From Mesostigma viride (lineage: Eukaryota > Streptophyta > Mesostigmatophyceae > Mesostigmatales > Mesostigmataceae), in assembly GCA_009746045.1 (NCBI GenBank), contig RPFO01002046.1, positions 41,105-105,104 of the forward strand: a stretch of DNA of 64,000 bases, in the 5' to 3' direction. The position numbers and the translations under genes were made by a program. Each line of letters opens with the position of its first letter. Within the stretch, counting starts at the first letter, position 1. The notes below the pieces were generated by a model that worked only from the letters and a program-made list of their open reading frames with translations, did no database searches and was not told the origin of the DNA. This document shows positions 9,501 to 18,048 of the stretch, in pieces.

Positions 9501-10249
9501 AGGAGCGACTGGACGCTCACGAAATCCTTTTTTGCGGCCACCACGGCTTGCATGTCCTTTTCCTGGTAATCGTAGTGGATAGTCTTGTACGACAACTTGT
9601 GGTCCTCGCGGGCTTTCTTCACGTGCCTCTCCGAGAACTGGAACTTGGAAAAACCGCTCCCGAGTATTTCCTTTACGGCTACTCGGACATTGTTAAACGC
9701 TTTCATGAGTTCTTCTTGTCTCGTGCCAGATTGACCCTTGTCATCTCCGGCGGAGGTACGTACGATCTTTCTACGAACGTCGTTGTTGTCTAGAAGGTCG
9801 ATCCCGAACCGTACGTTAGAACTCGCATTGATCTTGTTCAACACGCGAACTATATCCGAAGCCGTATACTGTGGGACGAACCGCGTCTGCAAGTCCGCCA
9901 GGAGAGACGATATCCTTTTCCAATTTTCCTCGCCTTTGAATTCCGTAATAATATCAAATTTATTAGCTTTTGCATTTGAAGAAAACGGTTTTAGCTGAGA
10001 CTTCTGGAACATGTCCTTTTTTCGGTAGTCTATATCGGACTTCATGTCCTCCTTCCACTTTGCGTGGTACTTCGCGGCTGTCTTGCGATCCACCTGGAAG
10101 TGCCTCGCCACCGAGGATATAGTCATTCCGCTGTCCTCTTGCATGGCCTTTTCGACCATCACGGCGATTCGTTCCCTGAGTTCTATTCCGTGGGCCTTGC
10201 CCAACTGGTGAGTAGGTCGCGCGTCTTTGCCCCCCTTTTCGTCCTCCAT
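6524..10249 (-). CDS. Giant IS630/Tc1-type DDE transposase or integrase (about 1241 aa)
   Basis: The ATG at 10249 (MEDEKGGKDARP) is chosen because a helix-turn-helix follows at about residues 12-55 (TISSVARHFQVDRKTAAKYH). The DDE residues are visible: D near 258 in VFVDEFHVV, D near 802 in IVMDGASVHG, and E near 877 in YSPEYNPIELSF, the classic IS630/Tc1 signature. Ordinary members are about 340 aa. Here about 540 residues separate the first two acidic residues, and about 74 separate the second D from the E. Such enzymes cut and join DNA ends by transesterification. It could be the integrase of the viral element or a domesticated copy. No flanking terminal repeats were found, which favours a resident viral gene over a simple inserted transposon. 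The frame looks whole. Confidence 0.75.
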   Translation of the reverse strand: MEDEKGGKDARPTHQLGKAHGIELRERIAVMVEKAMQEDSGMTISSVARHFQVDRKTAAKYHAKWKEDMKSDIDYRKKDMFQKSQLKPFSSNAKANKFDIITEFKGEENWKRISSLLADLQTRFVPQYTASDIVRVLNKINASSNVRFGIDLLDNNDVRRKIVRTSAGDDKGQSGTRQEELMKAFNNVRVAVKEILGSGFSKFQFSERHVKKAREDHKLSYKTIHYDYQEKDMQAVVAAKKDFVSVQSLLFAEDCVFVDEFHVVMNMAPVRAWTRPGEKPQLRRREQRASKTTVFAAMRWPENEKGDLRPAFFLRIFPPIPVRISNQNPAKSPAEQAAAELLRSEPWWEGMMLVIGSWCRTKDPVSDPSDMKLSRLKDALNSTFLVRKEDASADFYDFIIEGDYDGFLLPEKEQKGSMQKELPTSFWQQKTVDGSACLCLDKRAFGNSDMENTFWQFLPDPATHFVVKNEKRLAKTIGTMIMNESTLKTPESQIQFVVRLAAHDYVMLEYIKKHNYSVRQRTFGDDIFPAKKGHPFIPPGITYVNETPLLRVGDDRIEVHSLLSRTVEEARRKLLPYPDKAGTRDDDQDIQGGVQMMVDKLVALFGKSSYAEILRDLFGDKDNPRYRELDNMFSSDADDSYMYDREYVSRKERNIDPDYRLARAIYAALNVMWRVNDSAGTRTDMHGLDVAAHIWFIVHHCRGDPKWMEGNLKEMDGGKMEYGDPATVDTSFSGTKIAHDQWKKLGKVIRFKRETVLSIQISRSQLADKNAGAPPMRVSKSLFRWFLEALPDGFVQGKTIVMDGASVHGKPPDDERQKNANLGDPVFPEGELSEFATLLRKRGGGDGVLHPPTRKTYATRKPALLFLPPYSPEYNPIELSFNTAKTFIRREASRVPRTRLNLSYVIINAFHVLIRPHAIKNYMLCSGYRSIEKNVVPLPIKGATPSLPSSTEADVFIPPRRGCMAQFVDGKYQDPSKVRTRVESLQNPEEYRDYSKAKPVTEDYPGKQYREGMDAKIPVTRTCRRDTADSDHQRTIAKERLTRSVRSNGSRAVTGCRQKRAWEYRAGEKVRVALIGAKKWQSATIADEPEAGESKHDPWVSVILDRDKQKYRALISRIRPSREAVNLQNENAAKRQEDNEKHRMEYVQARAAKRAEKNNNMEPVRRVLDKERDPVAATRQFIAAVVKSTDDKDPLKTFRAKKNISIRDDEVVAIPSVYSSLLSSLPSSSAGSSGRKADQNK

Positions 10250-10290
10250 GCCATCGTAGTACCATACTCCAACGTCATTTTTCGGGCGAT

Positions 10291-10719
10291 TTAAAAGCGA
10301 GCACGCTGAGTCAGATCGGGGCGTGGCACGGTCACGAACCGAGTCACGTCCGTCTCCGTTGGTGACTCCGCGATGGACTGAAACGTGTTTCGCATCCGAA
10401 CGCTCGGCGCCTGGTTCCGCACGCTCTCGAAATCTCTTCCGTTCGTGTAGTTGGCGTACGGATTCGTAGCGTCCTCGGTGACCGCGAACACGTTTTCTTT
10501 CTTCACGAACCTCGTGTCGATTGTGTACGCCGCGTGCGACAGCAGAACAATCGCGAATCCGGCGATGACGGCTCGGACGGACCACATCACGGCGCCTCCC
10601 ACCAACATGACGTACAGCCCGAACCGTTTCGCCGCCACGCACCGTTCCGCCAGCGAGGCGCCGGGGACAAAGGGCCAAAAACACAGCGGGTCATCCAAAA
10701 TACCTTGGAAGATGTACAT
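10291..10719 (-). CDS. Two-pass membrane protein (142 aa)
   Basis: It starts MYIFQGILDDPLCFWPFVP and has two adjacent hydrophobic segments (about residues 32-65: FGLYVMLVGGAVMW and VIAGFAIVLLSHAAY). A polar C-terminal half follows, with Asn/Arg/Thr and a TRFVTVPRPD stretch. The topology fits a virion membrane protein. TAGTA lies 8-12 nt before the ATG on the minus strand (10727-10731). It lies just upstream of the transposase gene in the same orientation. No family is recognised. Confidence 0.6.
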   Translation of the reverse strand: MYIFQGILDDPLCFWPFVPGASLAERCVAAKRFGLYVMLVGGAVMWSVRAVIAGFAIVLLSHAAYTIDTRFVKKENVFAVTEDATNPYANYTNGRDFESVRNQAPSVRMRNTFQSIAESPTETDVTRFVTVPRPDLTQRARF

Positions 10720-10743
10720 TCCTCTATACTAACCACTGTAAAC

Positions 10744-11250
10744 TTATTTTTGGATCGCCGGGAGATCCACGGTGGACGATGCGATCTTGGAGACCCCGGA
10801 CATCACCTCGCTCATCAGGTTGGAAGCGTCTGCCTGTCCGGTCTCAAACTTCTCCGCGATGTCCCTCGCCAGCATCTCCGCTTGTCGCAGGATCTCGTCC
10901 GGGATATTCCGCACGCCCATCCCGATCATGGCGAGAGTGGAGAGGTACTGCCATATCGCGTCCTTCGTACCCTGCGGCGCCCCGGCCCAGTGCTTCTTGA
11001 GGTCCACCTCGTTCAAGTACGGGATGGAGTTCGCGGCATCCTCGAACAACGCCTCGTCCTGGTCCGTGATCATTGTGAGGTGCGGCTCGATCGCGTCCAT
11101 GAATGTTTCGAGCGGCAGGCGGACATTCGCTTTGGTCGCGAGCTTCAACGCGGTCTGAACCCCCGCGATAGATTTCTCCTCGGGGAACGCCAAGGCCAGC
11201 TCATCGAGGAACATCGCCAGCATGTTGTTGAATGCCTGGACCGCCGACAT
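10744..11250 (-). CDS. Unrecognised helical soluble protein (168 aa)
   Basis: A complete frame runs from MSAVQAFNNMLAMFL to STVDLPAIQK. Its composition predicts an all-helical soluble protein with repeated amphipathic segments and no Cys cluster. It is divergent from the 11337 gene, with 86 bp between the two starts serving as a shared promoter. Similar helical proteins appear at 11337-11966 and 37859-38632; whether they are related is not visible by eye. Confidence 0.55.
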   Translation of the reverse strand: MSAVQAFNNMLAMFLDELALAFPEEKSIAGVQTALKLATKANVRLPLETFMDAIEPHLTMITDQDEALFEDAANSIPYLNEVDLKKHWAGAPQGTKDAIWQYLSTLAMIGMGVRNIPDEILRQAEMLARDIAEKFETGQADASNLMSEVMSGVSKIASSTVDLPAIQK

Positions 11251-11336
11251 GATGGAGCGAGTGCACTATCATCCATCATGCGATAATTTATTTACGCGTT
11301 TAAAACGAACCGCATTATTTCAGCGAAGTTGTATAA

Positions 11337-11966
11337 ATGGAGGTCAAGGTCCGGCTCGACAACAAGATTCACGCATGGAAGTTCCCGAACTCGATGATCC
11401 AGAGCGTGATGAGCAACTTGGGCGAGGACGCCGAAACGTGCAAACGCATTATCAAAAACATCGTCGTGCGTCTGGCGAGCGTCCTCGAGACGAAGGAACT
11501 TCACGGGACCGTCACGGACGTGGAGGTGATTTGTCTCATGCACATACGGCAGCAGGAAAACCTGCCGGAAGGGATCAAGAAGGCCGCCACCGAGGTGCTG
11601 ACCGCGTGGAAGGATGCGGAGGACAGCATCTCCGCGGACGCTAGGAGGGGTCTGCGGGTGTCGGAGCGCATGATCCCGATCCTGCTTTCGTGTCAGAACC
11701 GGGACGAGTTCGAGAAGTATTTCACCCAGGTCATATACCCTAACATCGAAGAGGGCCACGTGGCCTCGATCATCCGTTTTTTCAACGTGTTGGGGGAGTG
11801 GGTGATGCGCGACGAGTCGCCCGTGAAGGAGGATAGCCATTACATCGAGAAGTACCTCCTTCGCATCTTCACGAACCACGTGGTGCCGTTCCTGGCGGTC
11901 AAGAAAAAGGATGTGGTGGCCAAGAGGTTCAACACGGCCGCGGAGGTCATGAAGGAGTACGTGTAG
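11337..11966 (+). CDS. Unrecognised helical protein (209 aa)
   Basis: The frame starts MEVKVRLDNKIHAWKFP and continues as a mostly helical, charged soluble protein to AAEVMKEYV. The ATG follows a TATA-like word (GTATAA) by 1 nt, a very short leader also seen at other starts here. The divergent neighbour is the 10744-11250 gene. The downstream gene at 12024 is in the same direction. No domain is recognised. Confidence 0.55.
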   Translation: MEVKVRLDNKIHAWKFPNSMIQSVMSNLGEDAETCKRIIKNIVVRLASVLETKELHGTVTDVEVICLMHIRQQENLPEGIKKAATEVLTAWKDAEDSISADARRGLRVSERMIPILLSCQNRDEFEKYFTQVIYPNIEEGHVASIIRFFNVLGEWVMRDESPVKEDSHYIEKYLLRIFTNHVVPFLAVKKKDVVAKRFNTAAEVMKEYV

Positions 11967-12023
11967 TCCTGCCAGCTCGTCTCGGGACCGGGGTTTATTT
12001 CGGGAACATACAGTGACAGATCG

Positions 12024-12518
12024 ATGAGCGGCGCTCCCTTGAACCAAGCGTACAGTTTCACCCCTTCTGGCGAGTCCGTGTCGGCGCACTCCTCGATCCC
12101 TCAGCCGCAAACCGAGCAAGCCCAGCCTCCTTTCATGCATCCCGAGAGCGGTGGCCGAGAGCCGATCCACATCCCAGGGCCTCTGACCATCCCTCCTCCG
12201 AATCACAACGCGCCTCCGCCTCAACACGTTCATCCGCATCCCAACATGCACAACATGATGCCGCCGCCGCAGACCCACCAGCCGCAACCGCCCAGAAGAC
12301 AGCCCCTTGAGCCTGTGCCAGACCGGATGGGGCTAGAGACCCGCATGCGCCAGATCGCGGCGGAAGAGGCGAGGGGGAACGTGATCATGTATATGGTGAT
12401 AGGCGCCGGCCTAGCGTTCATTCTCGGATACCTGTACAATAACCGGTCGGTGTTTGCTCCCCCGGTCCGGTACATGGACCCGGCCGCTCAAATGGCCGGC
12501 TCGTTAGCCCGGAGCTGA
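12024..12518 (+). CDS. Pro/Gln/His-rich protein with C-terminal membrane segment (164 aa)
   Basis: Residues 25-95 are rich in Pro, Gln, His and Met (PPPNHNAPPPQHVHPHP). A charged helix follows (ETRMRQIAAEEARGN), then a hydrophobic segment (IMYMVIGAGLAFILGYLY) and a short tail. This looks like a tail-anchored or virion membrane protein with a disordered ectodomain. It directly precedes the large fibre gene (12556) in the same orientation, so it may be an accessory of the same virion structure; that is inference. Confidence 0.55.
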   Translation: MSGAPLNQAYSFTPSGESVSAHSSIPQPQTEQAQPPFMHPESGGREPIHIPGPLTIPPPNHNAPPPQHVHPHPNMHNMMPPPQTHQPQPPRRQPLEPVPDRMGLETRMRQIAAEEARGNVIMYMVIGAGLAFILGYLYNNRSVFAPPVRYMDPAAQMAGSLARS

Positions 12519-12535
12519 TTTTTTTTTTCTTTAGA

Positions 12536-12540
12536 TAGTA
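12536..12540 (+). promoter_or_regulatory. TAGTA start-proximal motif before the fibre gene
   Basis: TAGTA lies 15 nt before the ATG of the fibre gene inside the AT-rich run TTAGATAGTACTATAACG. The same word lies 8-15 nt before the ATGs at 5146, 5376 and 10719 on the minus strand. It could be a late-type viral initiator; four sites are few, so this is a candidate only. Confidence 0.35.
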
Positions 12541-12555
12541 CTATAACGAACGAAG

Positions 12556-15500
12556 ATGTCTCTCTGCGAGAACATGGGTGCTTCTAGGCTGCGGAAGTTG
12601 TCCGTGAACGAGCTGTGGAGTGACGACAACGTTTCCGCGGCGCTTCAGGACCTCAAGGTGTACGGATGGGACAAGATCGACCTTATTCCCAACCGTTCTT
12701 CCGGCAACGACACCACAAACCTGGTGCGTGACGCGACGAACAAGGTCACCGTGTATGGCGACCTCGCGGTCATGGGCGCATTCAGCGCCGGCGGGTCGGA
12801 CGGCGCGACGATCGGAGACGTCAACCTCGCCACTTTGACGTACGAGAAGGACGCCGACACGTCCGAGGCAAACAACGGCGCTGTCCGGTCCGTTCTCAAC
12901 CACTTGATTCTGAAGGGCCAGACCACCGCGCACGAGGTCATCGTCGACGATTCTCGCCTGGTCGCTCACAAGACCGCGAAGACCTCCGTCAACTCGGAGC
13001 CCGACGCCTTCGCGGTCCGGGGTGACAATGGGAACGACAACCAGCAGGTTCTGATGGGCATGGTGTATGCCTCCGGCCACACCTCCGGGGGTCAGACCGG
13101 GTCCACGAGCTGGAGGGGCGTGGTGGACAGCGGGGCGAACGACATGGAGTTGGTGTCCGACGCTCAGCTGCGTCTTTCGGCGGACGGGTCCTCGAGCGGA
13201 GTTGTCCGCCTCGCGGCCGGTGCGGCGGTCGAGATCTGCCCTTCTGTCGGCTCGAACCGCGGGCAGGACCCGAACTCCAAGCTGTCGATCTCATACTCCG
13301 CCGTGACCTACAACACCAATCCGGACGAGTGCACCAAGATCTCCGCGGTGTCACTGGGCGGCGCCTCCAACACCGGCGAGCACATCTGGATCACCGGTGA
13401 CACGAGCGTGACCGATTCGAGCGTCACGGTGGAGGAGGTGAAGTTCGTCAACTCGTCTCTTTCGACCACCAACGCGGTCCTCGCTCTGGACGCGGCCACC
13501 TCCGTGAACGTGACAAGCGACCTCATTCTCACCGACACCGCTGGGACCGCAGGCAGCATTACCTCCTCCACGGGTGCGCTTAACCTGACCTCTGCGTCGG
13601 GTGGCGTGAACGTGGACGACGTCAACGTGACCGGTTCCGCCCTGTCCACCACCAACGCGATCCTCTCTCTGGACGCCGCCACCTCCGTGGACATCACCAG
13701 CGACCTGATTCTGACCAACACCGCGGGGACTGCCGGTAGCGTTACCTCTTCTACTGGCGCCCTCAACCTGACCTCTGCGTCGGGTGGCGTGAACGTGGAC
13801 GACGTCAACGTCACCGGTTCCGCCCTGTCCACTACCAACGCGATCCTCTCTCTGGACGCGGCCACCTCCGTGGACATCACCAGCGACTTGATTCTGACAA
13901 ACACCGCCGGGACTGCCGGTAGCGTTACCTCTTCTACCGGCGCTCTGAACCTGACTTCCGCCTCGGGTGGCGTGAACGTGGACGACGTCAACGTCACCGG
14001 TTCGGCCGTTTCCACCACCAACGCGATCCTCTCTCTGGACGCCGCCACTTCCGTCAACGTGACGAGCGACCTTATCCTCACCGACTCCGCCGGGACTGCG
14101 GGCAGCATCACCACCTCCACGGGTGCCCTCAATCTGACTTCCACATCGGGCGGCGTGAACGTCGACGACGTGAACGTGACCGGTTCGGCCGTCTCCACCA
14201 CCAACGCGATCCTCTCTCTGGACGCGGCCACCTCCGTGGACATCACGAGCGACCTCATCCTGACGAACACGGCCGGCACCGCTGGGTCCGTGACCACCTC
14301 CACGGGCGCTCTGAACCTGACCTCGAGTTCCGGCGATGTGAACGTCGCTAGCGTCAAGGTCAACGGTTCGGCCGTCTCCACCACCAACGCGATCCTCTCT
14401 CTGGACGCCGCCACCTCCGTCAACGTCACTAGCGACCTCATCCTCACCAACTCGGCGGGGACCGCGGGCAGCGTGACCACCTCCGTCGGCCCTCTGAATC
14501 TGACTTCCACATCGGGTGCCGTCAACGTGGCCAGCGTGAGCGTTACAGGTGCGAGCGTTTCTACCACCCAGGATGTCCTTTCCCTTTCCGCGCCCATCTC
14601 CGTCGACATCGATAGTGACCTCGTCGTCACCAACAGCGCCGGGACAGGCGGCAAGATCACCACCTCCATCGGCTCTCTCGAGCTCACCTCCGCCACCGGA
14701 GAGGTCACCATCAACGGAAACCTCAACATCACCGGGACGACCAACAGCATTAACCAGACCACCACCAACATCGCCGTCACCGACAAGGTCGTCTCCCTCG
14801 CCAAGCCGGCAGACGTGAACGTCGCGTCATGGCCGTTCGACGCGGGCACGCCCGCCGTGGACACCACCTCCGCCGTCTCCATGTCCCTCTCCGGCACCGC
14901 CGTGTTCTCGGCCGAGAAGCTCTCCATCCCCGCCGCATCCGCGTACGCGACCACATCCAGCGCCTTGTTCCCATCCGGGACTGCCGGTTTCCAGGTGTGC
15001 GTCAACACCACTTTCGTCGGCTCTCTCCCCGCCGCCGACTCGTTCATCATGGCCTATGGTGCCGTTTCGGGCGTGTTCGTTCGCGTATCGTACGACCAGG
15101 CCAACGACTGGCTGGTCGTCAGCGACGGCACCAACTCGGCCCATTCCCCCGCCTCCCTCCTCCTCGCGGACACCCCTGTGAACATCTGCATCAGGAGGGA
15201 CCCTCTCACCTCTACCCTCTCCCTCATGACCAACATGGTCGCGAGGACTCTCACCGAGGCCGGCGCGGGTCAGCTGAGCGCCCTCGCCGCTCTCTCGTTC
15301 GCGGCGAGCCCGACTCTGTATCTCGGCCACTTCGGCGCAGACGCCTCGTCCGCCCCCATGAAGTTCGACGATGTCCGCGTCGTCTCCGTGACCGCTCCCA
15401 CCAACTCCTCTTCTTCTGGCGCCGGTATCCTCGTGGAGGGCGACGGCCAGGTGAGCTCCACCGACGTGGAGAGGTCCGTGAAGTGGTTCGCGAACAGCTC

Positions 15501-16449
15501 GCAGGACCGCGGCGATTACCAGGGGTCCTACTGGCACGTGAAGGGAGGCCAGCTCATGCTGTCTCGCACGATCGACAACTCCCTGCGCAAGGCCCCAGGT
15601 ACGTCCGTTCTTCTTTCCAGTCTCCCCGCCTCCAGCACCGAGGTGGCTAAGTGGGAGTTCGGGTCTGGCCTCGTGAGCGAGGGCGGATCCTTGACCCTCG
15701 TGGCCGCCGGAACCACGCCCGCGAGCGTCGCGGGCGGCGTGTTGAAGACCAACAACACCGCGCAGGCCGACGGGCGCGCCGCCATCACCAACGCCGCGCT
15801 GCCGAGCGGGTCCACGAACATCACCGTGGTCGCCTCCGTGGCTCCTCAGGCGGCTCTGAACCATTCGAGCGCGAACGGGCTCGAGCTGCTCGCGTACGGC
15901 GACAACTCCACCGCCGGCGCGTTCCTCCGCGTTTTTACCTCGAGCGCTGGAAAGCTCTCGGTGACCAACGGCAGCAACACCGACGAGACCACGTCCGTGG
16001 TCGTCGGGTCTTCTGCCTTCACCCTGGGCCTGCAGCTTGCCTCGGGCGTGCCCAAGATTTTCGTCAACGGAATCGAGCGGACTCTCGCGACCGCAACCGT
16101 CACCGGAGTCACCGTGGCCGTGAAGAGGCTGTCCCTCGGTGCGGACTCTCTCCAGACCGTCACGAAGGACGTCTGGTACGACAATGTCCGCGTGTGTGAC
16201 ACCCTCATCAGCGGGAACGCCCAGTTGTACAGGTACAGCGACGAGTACGACGCGACCCCGCTCACGGTCACGTACGGTTTCCGGATCGCGGACGACGAGT
16301 CTCTCCAGATCGTGAAGACCCAGGGGTCTGACAGCTCTAGTCTGATATTAGGCAACCCCATACCCGTCAACGACTCAGGGTTGAACTCGATGGGTGCCAT
16401 CAACAGTGGAAATGTGGACGTCGTTACTGAAATGCTGAACAAGCCTTAA
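12556..16449 (+). CDS. Tail-fibre-like repeat protein with lectin-like modules (1297 aa)
   Basis: The order is an N-terminal anchor-like region (MSLCENMGASRLRKLSV), then seven tandem 61-residue repeats (about residues 295-715), then two concanavalin/LamG-like beta modules (about 755-950 and 1030-1215). The repeats are rich in Thr, Ser, Asn and Val and carry LSLDAATSV and NLTSASG cores. Each module ends in a FDDVRV- or YDNVRV-type strand. A conserved tail (TVTYGFRIADDESLQIV) follows. Repetitive beta fibres with sugar-binding heads serve attachment in giant viruses and phages, and this role is inferred. A paralogue lies at 19461-24531, and two small genes just downstream (16518 and 16980) resemble its tail in style. 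The frame is complete. Confidence 0.7.
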   Translation: MSLCENMGASRLRKLSVNELWSDDNVSAALQDLKVYGWDKIDLIPNRSSGNDTTNLVRDATNKVTVYGDLAVMGAFSAGGSDGATIGDVNLATLTYEKDADTSEANNGAVRSVLNHLILKGQTTAHEVIVDDSRLVAHKTAKTSVNSEPDAFAVRGDNGNDNQQVLMGMVYASGHTSGGQTGSTSWRGVVDSGANDMELVSDAQLRLSADGSSSGVVRLAAGAAVEICPSVGSNRGQDPNSKLSISYSAVTYNTNPDECTKISAVSLGGASNTGEHIWITGDTSVTDSSVTVEEVKFVNSSLSTTNAVLALDAATSVNVTSDLILTDTAGTAGSITSSTGALNLTSASGGVNVDDVNVTGSALSTTNAILSLDAATSVDITSDLILTNTAGTAGSVTSSTGALNLTSASGGVNVDDVNVTGSALSTTNAILSLDAATSVDITSDLILTNTAGTAGSVTSSTGALNLTSASGGVNVDDVNVTGSAVSTTNAILSLDAATSVNVTSDLILTDSAGTAGSITTSTGALNLTSTSGGVNVDDVNVTGSAVSTTNAILSLDAATSVDITSDLILTNTAGTAGSVTTSTGALNLTSSSGDVNVASVKVNGSAVSTTNAILSLDAATSVNVTSDLILTNSAGTAGSVTTSVGPLNLTSTSGAVNVASVSVTGASVSTTQDVLSLSAPISVDIDSDLVVTNSAGTGGKITTSIGSLELTSATGEVTINGNLNITGTTNSINQTTTNIAVTDKVVSLAKPADVNVASWPFDAGTPAVDTTSAVSMSLSGTAVFSAEKLSIPAASAYATTSSALFPSGTAGFQVCVNTTFVGSLPAADSFIMAYGAVSGVFVRVSYDQANDWLVVSDGTNSAHSPASLLLADTPVNICIRRDPLTSTLSLMTNMVARTLTEAGAGQLSALAALSFAASPTLYLGHFGADASSAPMKFDDVRVVSVTAPTNSSSSGAGILVEGDGQVSSTDVERSVKWFANSSQDRGDYQGSYWHVKGGQLMLSRTIDNSLRKAPGTSVLLSSLPASSTEVAKWEFGSGLVSEGGSLTLVAAGTTPASVAGGVLKTNNTAQADGRAAITNAALPSGSTNITVVASVAPQAALNHSSANGLELLAYGDNSTAGAFLRVFTSSAGKLSVTNGSNTDETTSVVVGSSAFTLGLQLASGVPKIFVNGIERTLATATVTGVTVAVKRLSLGADSLQTVTKDVWYDNVRVCDTLISGNAQLYRYSDEYDATPLTVTYGFRIADDESLQIVKTQGSDSSSLILGNPIPVNDSGLNSMGAINSGNVDVVTEMLNKP
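13440..14700 (+). repeat. Seven 183-bp in-frame tandem repeats within the fibre gene
   Basis: The CTGGAC/CTGTCC-type core recurs at 13488, 13671, 13854, 14037, 14220 and 14403, exactly 183 bp apart, with a more diverged unit after that. Each unit encodes 61 residues. The middle units are the most similar at DNA level, which suggests recent expansion or gene conversion. The last unit and the first are more diverged. Confidence 0.85.
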
Positions 16450-16517
16450 ACGTAACGGTTCGTCATGCAAGAGAAAATAACAGTCTCAAATAAATAAAGC
16501 GGAAACCTTCGTTCGAA

Positions 16518-16916
16518 ATGCCTCCTAATCTGTTAGATTCAGCAGGGACGCTGCATTTTAAAAATGTACAGACGCAAGGTTTCATCGCGGCGAGTGAAGA
16601 CCGGACGAGGACATCCACCGTGCGCTTTCTCGTGCAAGGCGGGAAGACGCTCATGGTGTTGGACAAACCCGGGTCCGACGTCGCACTAAGTCCAGCCGTT
16701 GTTTTCGAGAACGATTCCGTCAGTCTCCGTACCGGGACAAGCCTCCTCCAAGTTTCTAGTTCGGGGACGTCCACGGGATCGGTCGGGTCTATGAATATAG
16801 GAGAAGTTGGGAACGGTAGCACAAAATACCGGCTCGTCGTTAACGGCCACGACGAACTGGAGATACAAAAGTGGGTCAACGGCGTGTACGTCAAGACCGT
16901 CCAACTTTTGTCGTGA
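16518..16916 (+). CDS. Small beta-rich protein next to the fibre gene (132 aa)
   Basis: It runs MPPNLLDSAGTLHFKN to YVKTVQLLS and is Ser/Thr/Val/Gly-rich, without Cys clusters or membrane segments. The C-terminal part (KYRLVVNGHDELEIQKW) resembles the closing strands of fibre proteins. It lies 68 bp after the fibre stop, same strand, and before a similar 72-aa gene. A role as fibre tip, base or chaperone is plausible but unproven. Confidence 0.55.
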   Translation: MPPNLLDSAGTLHFKNVQTQGFIAASEDRTRTSTVRFLVQGGKTLMVLDKPGSDVALSPAVVFENDSVSLRTGTSLLQVSSSGTSTGSVGSMNIGEVGNGSTKYRLVVNGHDELEIQKWVNGVYVKTVQLLS

Positions 16917-16979
16917 TTCCGTCCACGCGCGATACGTGTCCGTTAATTATGTTCGCGCTTTAGACCAGAGATATCCTGC

Positions 16980-17198
16980 ATGCCGGCCGTTAAGGAAGTT
17001 GTGTGCGAAGAACTGCGCGTCGAGAAGGCCATAAAGCTCGGAAACGACTCCCAAGAACTTTCTGGAACCAATCCCATCGACATCGGACCAGCCCGAATTC
17101 GATCAAGAAAGGTCGGGGATTCGTCTTCGAGACTCGAGTTTGGCAGAAAACAACCAGACGGCACCGTAGAAATCCTCGGCTGGATATCGTCCCAGTAA
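16980..17198 (+). CDS. Small fibre-associated-type protein (72 aa)
   Basis: The frame MPAVKEVVCEELRVEK to EILGWISSQ is short, polar and beta-prone. It follows the 16518 gene and precedes the RING-like gene by 8 bp. Its charge pattern and ending resemble the neighbouring fibre-related protein. No family is recognised. Confidence 0.45.
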   Translation: MPAVKEVVCEELRVEKAIKLGNDSQELSGTNPIDIGPARIRSRKVGDSSSRLEFGRKQPDGTVEILGWISSQ

Positions 17199-17206
17199 CA
17201 CTCGAG

Positions 17207-17416
17207 ATGGAGACACGGTGCTTCCACCCCTCCGGTCTCCCACCGTCCGAATGCCCCGGGATCCGCGATCACGAACTTATAGAGCACGCGGATTGCTTGA
17301 ACATTTGCAGCACTTGCTGCAAGCGGATGAACGCGCTTTGTCCATACTGCGGCCAGGCGATGGTTCGAAGAGTGAAAGAGGCGCGGAGAGTCGCGATCGA
17401 GAGGGGCCACAAATAA
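17207..17416 (+). CDS. Small RING-like zinc finger protein (69 aa)
   Basis: The ATG at 17207 gives METRCFHPSG, then an H-x2-C-x3-C-x2-C ... C-x2-C spacing (HADCLNICSTCCKR and CPYCG). This is the second half of a RING/zinc-binding fold, with an earlier Cys pair for the remaining ligands. The tail is a basic helix. Short RING proteins of viruses often act as ubiquitin ligase modules; that role here is inferred. The start is separated from the upstream gene by 8 bp, and the next gene starts 5 bp after its stop. Confidence 0.6.
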   Translation: METRCFHPSGLPPSECPGIRDHELIEHADCLNICSTCCKRMNALCPYCGQAMVRRVKEARRVAIERGHK

Positions 17417-17421
17417 ATGTA

Positions 17422-18024
17422 ATGGAGTTGTATGACATCATGAGCGTCGAGTACGCGCTCGGGGCGCTCTTCCTAGTCGCCGTCGTTGCCTTCGTGGTCA
17501 TATACACCCTGACCCTGAAAGACCCATCTTTCGCGGAAAAAATGCCCGCCTGGTGGGTGAAATTTGTGAAGGGTGGAGACGCTCCCTCGGAAACAGAAAA
17601 GGACGAGAAAAAGAAGGAGGAGGATCACGCAACGCTCGTTTCCTCCGCTGTGGGCGAGGCCATCAAAGGCGGCGTGGCTATCGACGTCGAAAAGTGGAAA
17701 CGCGCCGTCCACGCGGCGCTCTCTGACCATTTGGATGGCCTACGACAGAAACGAGACGCTCTCAAAAGAGGGTCTACTGAACGCGCGAAGGCCGACGATG
17801 ACGTCAACGAATTCAAAGCGGGGGTGGACATGTTGGAGATCCGGTTCACGAGGGACTTGAACTCGAATCCGCAGACGGCCATGTCGAACTTGCTCAACAT
17901 GGTTTTGCCTATAGGAGCCAGCAAAGACCTTGTAAAATCGACGATGTCGTCACCCGATACTTGGGTCAAGGCCGAAGGAGCCACGACCGCTCTTTCGAAT
18001 TATATATTGACAGCGTACTCTTGA
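17422..18024 (+). CDS. Membrane-anchored protein (200 aa)
   Basis: The ATG at 17422 gives MELYDIMSVEYALG, followed by a hydrophobic anchor (ALFLVAVVAFVVIYTLTL), then a Lys/Glu-rich linker and a helical soluble domain ending NYILTAYS. A single N-terminal anchor with a soluble domain is typical of virion membrane proteins. The next gene (18049) has the same architecture and direction, 24 bp downstream. Confidence 0.6.
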   Translation: MELYDIMSVEYALGALFLVAVVAFVVIYTLTLKDPSFAEKMPAWWVKFVKGGDAPSETEKDEKKKEEDHATLVSSAVGEAIKGGVAIDVEKWKRAVHAALSDHLDGLRQKRDALKRGSTERAKADDDVNEFKAGVDMLEIRFTRDLNSNPQTAMSNLLNMVLPIGASKDLVKSTMSSPDTWVKAEGATTALSNYILTAYS

Positions 18025-18048
18025 ATTAATAATTTGGAATATCATACA

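Noticed and set aside
13308-15050. Long open frame (580 aa) on the minus strand
   Set aside because: It lies antisense to the fibre gene and mirrors its repeats. It is a shadow of the biased codon use.
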